From the NCBI RefSeq assembly GCF_019455385.1, contig NZ_JACOFR010000016.1, forward strand, positions 1 to 64,000: 64,000 bases of DNA. The letters run 5' to 3'. The DNA comes from Bradyrhizobium sp. BR 10289 (lineage in GTDB: Bacteria > Pseudomonadota > Alphaproteobacteria > Rhizobiales > Xanthobacteraceae). Below the pieces are notes generated by a model. The model saw only the letters and a list, made by a program, of their open reading frames with translations, was not told the origin of the DNA and searched no databases. Below are positions 58,595 to 64,000 of this stretch, in pieces. The first letter of the stretch is position 1. Each line of letters starts with the position of its first letter. Position numbers and translations under genes: made by a program.

Positions 58595-60010
58595 TTGAGG
58601 GTCTTGTTCGTTACGACAGAGATGGACGACTTCGTCCGCGTCGGCGGACTTGGAGCCGTTTCCGCCGCGCTTCCCCGAGCCCTTCGCCCCTTCGCCGATA
58701 TCCGGATCATGCTGCCCGGCTATCGCGACATCATCGAGCAACTCACACATATCCAGATCGTCGGCCGTTGTCCGGCGTTCGCCGAGATGCCGGCCGCCTC
58801 TCTTAGCAGGGCCGCGACGAAGGACGGTCTGCCCGTCTATGTGCTGTTGTGCTCGCAGCTCTACGACCGGCCCGGCAATCCCTATGGCGACGAGTCCGGG
58901 CGCGACTGGCCCGACAATGACATCCGCTTCGCGCGCTTTGCCTCGGCAGCCGCTGAGCTCGCCATGGGCAAGCTGGACAAGAATTGGGCAGCCGACCTGA
59001 TCCATGCCAACGACTGGCAGGCCTCGCTGGTGCCGGCCTATCTCGCCTGGCGCGGAGCCAAGCTGCCGTCGATCCTGACCATCCATAATCTCGCCTATCA
59101 GGGCCTCTTCCCTAAGGACTCGCTGCGGCGGATCGGCGCACCCGAAAGCTCCTTCCACATCGACGGCGTCGAGTTCTACAACCAGCTCTCCTTCCTCAAG
59201 GCCGGGCTCGTCTACGCCTCACACCTGACCACCGTCAGCGGCACTTACGCGCGCGAGATCACGACAGAGGAATTCGGCTGCGGCCTCGAAGGCCTGCTCC
59301 GCCTGCGGTCGGACGCCTCCGAGCTGACCGGCATCCTCAACGGCATCGACGAGAGCTGGGATCCGCGCTCCTGCGCCCAGCTCGCCCAGCAATTCGGCGC
59401 GGGCGACTGGGTCGGCAAGAAGGCCAACGCGGATTATGTCCGCAAGCAGTTTGGCCTCGCGGTGTCGCGCGGCCCGATGTTCGGCATCGTCGCCCGCCTC
59501 GTGCACCAGAAGGGCATCGACCTCGTGCTGTCCGCGGCCGACGAGATCGTCGATGCCGGCGGACAGATCGTCGTCACCGGCTCCGGCGAGCCCGCGCTCG
59601 AGCAGGCCCTGATCGACGCCCACCGCCGCCGCCCGGACGCGATCGGCGTCGCCATCGGCTTCAACGACGCTCAGGCAAGACGCATCTTCGCCGGCAGCGA
59701 TTTCACCTTGATGCCGTCGCGGTTCGAGCCCTGCGGCCTCAGCCAGATGTACGCCCAGCGCTTCGGCTCTCTGCCGATCGGCCACCAGACCGGCGGCCTC
59801 GCCGAGACCATCACCGACGGCGAGACCGGCTTTTTGTTCTCGAAGCCCTCGCATGAATCCTTCCTCGGCGGGGTCCGCCGCGCCTTCGAGGCCTTCATGG
59901 CCCAGGACCAGCTCGACACCATGCGCCGCAGCGCCATGGGCCGCTCGTTCTCCTGGAGCATCTCGGCGGGCAGCTACAGCATGCTGTACAAGAAGCTGGC
60001 CGCGGTGTGA
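58595..60010 (+). CDS. glgA: Glycogen/starch synthase (GT5 family)
   Basis: 471 residues of GT5. N-terminal catalytic domain with VGGLGAVSAAL at about 16-26, HANDWQASLVPAYLAW (about 138) and LTIHNLAYQGLFPKDSL. The C-terminal GT-B half has VARLVHQKGIDLVL and LMPSRFEPCGLSQMYAQRFG. It adds glucose from ADP-glucose to glycogen. The usual K-x-G-G-L pyrophosphate motif has Arg15 in place of Lys. A TTG start at 58595 follows GGGGG. No glgB, glgC or glgP is nearby, which is unusual since Bradyrhizobium genomes normally cluster them; this may be a second, diverged copy. Confidence 0.86.
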   Translation: MRVLFVTTEMDDFVRVGGLGAVSAALPRALRPFADIRIMLPGYRDIIEQLTHIQIVGRCPAFAEMPAASLSRAATKDGLPVYVLLCSQLYDRPGNPYGDESGRDWPDNDIRFARFASAAAELAMGKLDKNWAADLIHANDWQASLVPAYLAWRGAKLPSILTIHNLAYQGLFPKDSLRRIGAPESSFHIDGVEFYNQLSFLKAGLVYASHLTTVSGTYAREITTEEFGCGLEGLLRLRSDASELTGILNGIDESWDPRSCAQLAQQFGAGDWVGKKANADYVRKQFGLAVSRGPMFGIVARLVHQKGIDLVLSAADEIVDAGGQIVVTGSGEPALEQALIDAHRRRPDAIGVAIGFNDAQARRIFAGSDFTLMPSRFEPCGLSQMYAQRFGSLPIGHQTGGLAETITDGETGFLFSKPSHESFLGGVRRAFEAFMAQDQLDTMRRSAMGRSFSWSISAGSYSMLYKKLAAV

Positions 60011-60055
60011 GGTCGGCGCGCGTCCACGCGCTCCGCCATTGCGCCTCACTCCCCT

Positions 60056-60187
60056 ATTGTGCCCCGGACGCAGCGCAGCGCTCTTGCGGTGCGCTGCTGA
60101 GCCGGGGCCCATCGCGCGCCGGAGTTCGCAGCCCCTGGGTCCCGGCTCTGCGCCGCAACGCTTACGCGTTGCAGCTTGTCCGGGACA
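60056..60187. repeat. Compound intergenic repeat including type A copy 2
   Basis: GCCCCGGACGCAGCGCAGCG pairs with GCGCTGCTGAGCCGGGGC in the left part (60056-60115). The right part (60137-60187) is a type A repeat beginning GGGTCCCGGCTCTGCG and ending CCGGGACA, with an internal CGCAACGC/GCGTTGC dyad. It matches the copy at window position 31-82. It lies between the convergent glgA and MpaB-like oxygenase genes. Confidence 0.75.
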
Positions 60188-60199
60188 GGAGACTGACCT

Positions 60200-61150
60200 T
60201 CACCCCTTCCCGCGGGCGTCCATCTGTGGCCGGCCGATCCAGGCCCTGTTGAGACACCGCGTCATCCAGTCAGGCTGCATCTCACCCCGCAGCCGGGCTT
60301 GCGCCTCCTGATAGGGACCGACATAGCGCAGCCTGTCCGGCAATTTTGGATAGACGCGCCTGATCCATCGCAGTGCGTTGTCGGCGGCGCTGACGTCCCG
60401 CTCCTCCAGCTCGATCCCAAATCCGGCGCGCAAACGCTGCGGCAGCATTCTCACCGTCAGCGCGCGATACCAGCGCGGCGGCCGCAGCCATGGGCGTGTG
60501 CCGCCAAAAATCTGCGCGGCGATCTCGCGCGCGGCGGGGCTGACGGTCAGCACTTCCGACTGCGCCATCGCCGCGTTGTACGCGGCAAAGCCGGCCCAGT
60601 CCGCCGGCAAATCATCTGCCGTCAATCCGAACAGCGCGCCAAAAATCCGGCTCTCGCTCCAGTAGCGCTCGCGCTCCTCCACCGAGAGCTGTGGCAGGAC
60701 CAGGTCATGCGCCATCAGCGCCGTCTCGACCAAGGTCGCGTGAACCCAGCGCAGCGACGGCACGTCGTTGGCGCAGTAGCGCGAGCCTGCCGCGAACGGC
60801 CCGACCGTCTCCGGCATCTCGCCGACGATCATGGCGTGACGCCGGTGCAATTGCCGCGACGACAGCAAGGCACGGTCGAGCGAGCCGAACACCATGGCAA
60901 AGACGATGTCGAAAGTGCGATGGAATCGCCCGATCGGATCGGCAAAAGTCCTTGAATGCTCGGCGATGGCTGCAGCGACCCAGGGATGCGCGAGCTGAAG
61001 CAGCAGCGCGCGGCCGGCACCGAGGAAGATGACGGCCTCGCGGTCGATCCGCCAAGTGACCGTGTCAGGACCGAACACGCCCGGCACCGGTCCCGCCGCG
61101 TCCGCGCGGACCTTGTCGAGCGCCAATTCCAGATCGCGTTCGGACACCAC
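60200..61150 (-). CDS. MpaB-like oxygenase (DUF2236/latex clearing protein family)
   Basis: 316 residues. Marked by RALLLQLAHPWVAAAIAEHS (about 48-67, His of the heme-binding motif) and FHRTFDIVFAMVFGSLDRAL, then SLRWVHATLVETAL with the second conserved Trp-Val-His. This domain occurs in latex clearing protein and MpaB-type b-heme oxygenases. No signal peptide or membrane helix is apparent. Substrate unknown; family proteins oxidise isoprenoid or lipid compounds. It stands alone, with the patatin-bdhA unit 83 bp further upstream on the same strand. Confidence 0.84.
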   Translation of the reverse strand: MVSERDLELALDKVRADAAGPVPGVFGPDTVTWRIDREAVIFLGAGRALLLQLAHPWVAAAIAEHSRTFADPIGRFHRTFDIVFAMVFGSLDRALLSSRQLHRRHAMIVGEMPETVGPFAAGSRYCANDVPSLRWVHATLVETALMAHDLVLPQLSVEERERYWSESRIFGALFGLTADDLPADWAGFAAYNAAMAQSEVLTVSPAAREIAAQIFGGTRPWLRPPRWYRALTVRMLPQRLRAGFGIELEERDVSAADNALRWIRRVYPKLPDRLRYVGPYQEAQARLRGEMQPDWMTRCLNRAWIGRPQMDARGKG

Positions 61151-61233
61151 TGAGCGGCCTCATCGCATGCGGATGGAGACTGACAGTCTGCAGGGGCTGT
61201 GGCAATTTGATGAATCTTCGACCGCTTGCGGCG

Positions 61234-62376
61234 CTATTCCGCCGCCATCGGCATCTCGTCGACATGCTCGTGCAGCACCACGCCGGCCAGCGGATCGAAT
61301 TCGCCGATCCACGGCTTTCGCGCGAGCGCGGACTTGGTATGGGCATAGCCGGCATGCCAGCGCCGCGAGATGCCGGACGGACTGAAGTCAATGTCCTTGG
61401 TGTGTGTCTCGCGCTCGAGCTGCGGCGCCAACAGCCGCACCACATGCATGCGGGTCGGGCAGCCATAGCTCATCAGTTCCCGCACCGTGGGATCGCTCCG
61501 CTCGCTTTCCGGCAGCCGTGCCGCGAGCTGGTTGATCACGTGGCGCAGGCGGTGGGCCTGCTGCTGGCGCGTGATCTGGCTCGCGATCCGGCTGGAATAC
61601 ATCACGTCCTTGTGCCGGTTCAGCACCTCCGCCATCGTAGTCGGATCGGCGCCGACGGGATTCCACAGATGCACCGAGAAGATCAGCGAATCCCGGCGCG
61701 GATTGTCGTCGAACACGGCTTCCGTCGGCGTGTTCGACAGGATGCCGCCGTCCCAATAGAGCTCGCCATCGATGCGCACCGCCGGGAAGGCCGGCGGCAG
61801 TGCGCCTGAAGCCATGACATGCTTCACCGTCAATTCGCCGTCGCGGCTGTCGAAGTAGCGCATCTCGCTGGTGCCGACATGGGCCGCACCGACGGTCAGG
61901 CGCGGCGCGCAGCGGTTGGCGAGATCGAAATCGACCAGCTCGTTCAGCGTCTGCTCCAGCGGCGCGGTCGAATAATAGCCGGCGAGATCGGCGCCGAGCG
62001 GATAGGAATCCCCGGCATGCGCCAGCGGATTGGGCCGGAAGAAGCCTGGAATGCCGTGGGTCACGGTCGACCAATAGGCCAGCTTCTCGTTGAAGCCGCG
62101 AAACGCGGCGCGCCAGTCCCAGACCGGCTTCTGCTCCATCCGCTTCCAGAACTCTTTCAGGCGCGCGAGCCGATGCTCCCTTGCATTGCCAGCAATGAGG
62201 CTCGCATTGATGGCACCGATCGAGGTGCCGATGATCCAGTCCGGCTCGATGCCAGCCTCGTGCAGGGCCTGGTAGACGCCGGCCTGATACGAGCCGAGGG
62301 CGCCGCCGCCCTGAAGCACGAGGACGACCTGCCCCGGCAGGTCCTTGCGCTGTATGGTAGTCTGCGTGCCGTTCAT
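61234..62376 (-). CDS. Patatin-like phospholipase family protein
   Basis: 380 residues. Nucleophile elbow GTSIGAINASLI (Ser about 51) and glycine-rich oxyanion motif QGGGALGSYQAG (about 22-33) at the N-terminus, and the catalytic Asp in LYWDGGILSNTP. A C-terminal extension (about 270-380, DUF3734-like) completes the rhizobial type. It hydrolyses acyl esters in lipids or polyesters. AGGAGCGAACC precedes ATG 62376. It is downstream of a 3-hydroxybutyrate dehydrogenase gene, 70 bp away, and such pairs are recurrent in proteobacteria, which suggests a link with PHB or acyl turnover. Confidence 0.86.
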   Translation of the reverse strand: MNGTQTTIQRKDLPGQVVLVLQGGGALGSYQAGVYQALHEAGIEPDWIIGTSIGAINASLIAGNAREHRLARLKEFWKRMEQKPVWDWRAAFRGFNEKLAYWSTVTHGIPGFFRPNPLAHAGDSYPLGADLAGYYSTAPLEQTLNELVDFDLANRCAPRLTVGAAHVGTSEMRYFDSRDGELTVKHVMASGALPPAFPAVRIDGELYWDGGILSNTPTEAVFDDNPRRDSLIFSVHLWNPVGADPTTMAEVLNRHKDVMYSSRIASQITRQQQAHRLRHVINQLAARLPESERSDPTVRELMSYGCPTRMHVVRLLAPQLERETHTKDIDFSPSGISRRWHAGYAHTKSALARKPWIGEFDPLAGVVLHEHVDEMPMAAE

Positions 62377-62446
62377 GGTTCGCTCCTGATCAGCCTGCGC
62401 TGCTCCGATATTCGCTGCCGGCCGCGGCTTGTTACGCCGGCTCATT

Positions 62447-63271
62447 TTAGTGCGCCGTCCAGCCGCCGTCGACCGGCAGCGCGACACCGGTGATCGACCC
62501 CGCCGCCTCGGACGACAGGAAGACCGTGAGAGCGCCGACCTCCTCGACAGTGGCAAAGCGCTTGTTCGGCTGCTGCGCCAGCAGTACGTCGCGGATCACC
62601 TGGTCGCGCGAGATTCCGTGCGCAGCGGCCTGCCCGTCGATCTGCGCCTCGACCAATGGCGTATAGACATAGCCGGGGCAGATCGCGTTGCAGGTAATGC
62701 CTTGCTCCGCAGTCTCCAGCGCCGTCACTTTCGTCAGGCCGACGATGCCGTGTTTGGCAGTGACATAAGCGGCCTTGAAGGGCGAGCCGACGAGGCCATG
62801 CGCGGAGGCGATGTTGATGATGCGCCCAAAGCCGTTCTGGCGCATCGCGGGCAGCGCAAGACGCGTGGTGTGAAACGCCGAGGACAGGTTGATCGTGAGG
62901 ATCTGGTCCCATTTCTCCACCGGAAACTGATCGAGCGGCGCGACGTGCTGGATACCGGCATTGTTGACGAGGATATCGAGGCGGCCGGCCTGCGCAATGG
63001 TCGCAGCGATCATCTCGGCGATCGATTTCGGCTTCATCATGTCAGCAGGCGAGTAGCTTGCCTTGACGCCGAACTCGGCGGCGATCTGCTCGCGCACCCG
63101 CCCGATCTCGCTGGCGACGCCGAGGCCGTTGAGAACGATGTCGGCGCCGGAAGCAGCCAGTGCGCGAGCGATGCCGAGGCCGATGCCGCTGGTCGATCCG
63201 GTGACCAGCGCGACCTTGCTGGCGAGCACGCGCGACGAAGCGGACGGCTGTGTCTTGACCGGGACATTCAT
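62447..63271 (-). CDS. bdhA: 3-hydroxybutyrate dehydrogenase
   Basis: 274 residues, classical SDR. NAD motif TGSTSGIGLGIARALAASGA (about 24), NNAGI, Ser in NIASAHGLVG, YVTAKHGIVG (Tyr-x3-Lys), then the substrate loop EAQIDGQAAAHGISRDQVIR with VLLAQQPNKRFATVEE and the end LPVDGGWTAH. The A-K-H-G-I-V-G and Q-P-N/T-K-R-F motifs are typical of BdhA. It oxidises 3-hydroxybutyrate to acetoacetate with NAD, a step of PHB breakdown. ATG 63271 begins with MNVPVKT; a longer frame to 63343 is less likely. It leads the bdhA-patatin pair, the regulator gene at 63463 being divergent. Confidence 0.88.
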   Translation of the reverse strand: MNVPVKTQPSASSRVLASKVALVTGSTSGIGLGIARALAASGADIVLNGLGVASEIGRVREQIAAEFGVKASYSPADMMKPKSIAEMIAATIAQAGRLDILVNNAGIQHVAPLDQFPVEKWDQILTINLSSAFHTTRLALPAMRQNGFGRIINIASAHGLVGSPFKAAYVTAKHGIVGLTKVTALETAEQGITCNAICPGYVYTPLVEAQIDGQAAAHGISRDQVIRDVLLAQQPNKRFATVEEVGALTVFLSSEAAGSITGVALPVDGGWTAH

Positions 63272-63462
63272 GATCCAAACCTTCTGTTGGCAAGTGGCCG
63301 GCGCGACGCCGCGCCGTGGCTGGATCGAAATCTGCAGGATCATCCGTCTTTGCGGAAATGCCGGTTGGCTTCCAAGTCCATACGTGCGCGCTATCGCAAG
63401 CGGGATGTCATTTCCGGCCCCGATCGGCTAGATTCCGGCCGATCTCGCTGGGAGCCCGATCC

Positions 63463-64000
63463 ATGGAAATGCACCAGGTCCGCTACTTCCTCGCGGTGGC
63501 GCAGCTCTTGAACTTCACCCGCGCCGCCGAGGAATGCAACGTGACGCAGCCTTCGCTGACGCGCGCGATCAAGCAGCTCGAGGCGGAGCTCGGCGGCGAC
63601 CTGTTTCGCCGCGAGCGCCCGGCCGCGCAATTGACCGAACTCGGCCAGCGCATGCATCCTCTGCTGAAGCAGTGTTACGATGCTGCGATCGGCGCACGTT
63701 CGCTCGCCTCCTCGTTCAAGAGCGGCGAAATCGGCGCGCTCCGGATTGCGCTGACTCACTCGATCGACCTGTCGCTGCTCATTCCGCACCTCAACGAGAT
63801 CAGGCGACAGTTCAACCGGCTAGAATTGCACTTCCTGCGCGGGACCAGCCGCGAGGTCGGCGAATTCCTCAAGAAGGGCGAGGCCGAGCTCGGCATTGCC
63901 GCCGAGATCGACGAGGCCTGGGAGCGGCTCGACGTCTGGCCGCTGTTCACGGAAGGCTTCGATCTCGTCGTCAGCCGGCAGCACCGGCTTGCCGGCCACG
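63463..64000 (+). CDS. LysR-family transcriptional regulator (cut by window end)
   Basis: At least 179 residues seen; the gene runs out of the window. The helix-turn-helix is MEMHQVRYFLAVAQLLNFTR, then AAEECNVTQPSLTRAIKQLE, followed by GEIGALRIALTHSIDLSLLI, the start of the effector fold. It is of the CysB/HdfR-related type with F-T-R-A-A-E recognition residues. It is divergent from bdhA, 191 bp apart, so it may control bdhA-patatin. The end of the effector domain is not visible. Confidence 0.85.
   Translation, partial: MEMHQVRYFLAVAQLLNFTRAAEECNVTQPSLTRAIKQLEAELGGDLFRRERPAAQLTELGQRMHPLLKQCYDAAIGARSLASSFKSGEIGALRIALTHSIDLSLLIPHLNEIRRQFNRLELHFLRGTSREVGEFLKKGEAELGIAAEIDEAWERLDVWPLFTEGFDLVVSRQHRLAGH

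Noticed and set aside
1..64000. CRISPR arrays, tRNA or rRNA genes, transposases or phage genes
   Set aside because: No regularly spaced repeats, no clover-leaf sequences with conserved T-arm, and no integrase or transposase domains were recognised on reading either strand.

Overview
The window looks like chromosome from a slow-growing rhizobial alphaproteobacterium, most likely Bradyrhizobium. The evidence is high GC throughout, a metabolism-heavy gene mix of TRAP and ABC uptake, CoA chemistry and LysR/GntR/IclR regulators, and a nitrate cluster in the order narK-hemoglobin-flavoprotein-nasC, which is the order described for the B. diazoefficiens (japonicum) narK-bjgb-flp-nasC operon. DUF1236 and aromatic/glycine-rich secreted proteins and short GC-rich intergenic palindromes fit the same group. 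I saw no rRNA, tRNA, phage, transposase or CRISPR array.

Layout. 1-5.8 kb: a two-domain VOC protein, two tandem PfkB kinases, a ferredoxin-reductase-like flavoprotein, a crotonase and a histidine phosphatase. 5.8-11.5 kb: a sugar-acid-type IlvD/Edd dehydratase followed by a complete TRAP transporter, with a divergent GntR regulator and a symmetric pair of operator-like sites. 11.6-15.4 kb: an IclR regulator facing a three-gene run (acetoacetate-decarboxylase-like protein, orphan ABC binding protein, SDR) with a strong palindrome in front. 15.6-28.3 kb: nitroreductase, uronate dehydrogenase with a divergent lactonase, aldehyde dehydrogenase, AceE-like E1 with a divergent Lrp regulator, PPK2, a zinc dehydrogenase, an EamA exporter and an aldo/keto reductase, separated by several families of palindromic repeats.

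28.3-40.9 kb is a nitrate assimilation island: nasC, flp, hemoglobin and narK; then nrtD, nrtB and nrtA; then, divergently, an FNT channel and a PP2C-kinase fusion protein. Reading the intergenic DNA shows a shared control architecture. The nrtA and narK upstream regions carry the same double dyad (13-bp dyad, 13-bp gap, 5-9-5 dyad) exactly 71 bp upstream of sigma-54-like -24/-12 elements. The nrtA copy also lies upstream of a near-consensus sigma-54 promoter pointing at the FNT-kinase pair. This ties the phosphatase-kinase fusion to the nitrate regulon and is the most interesting signal in the window.

40.9-64 kb: intradiol dioxygenase, class-C beta-lactamase-like hydrolase, small secreted or membrane proteins, an HWE histidine kinase, an enolase-superfamily racemase/dehydratase, CcdA, a LysR-XRE pair, an L,D-transpeptidase, a second crotonase, a LysR/monooxygenase divergent pair, an isopropylmalate-type dehydrogenase, a zinc alcohol dehydrogenase, a CoA transferase, glycogen synthase, an MpaB-like oxygenase, a patatin plus 3-hydroxybutyrate dehydrogenase pair, and a LysR gene cut by the window end.

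Many starts were moved downstream of the longest frame, using ribosome binding sites, operon overlaps and signal or domain boundaries. All functional calls rest on motif recognition by eye, without database searches.
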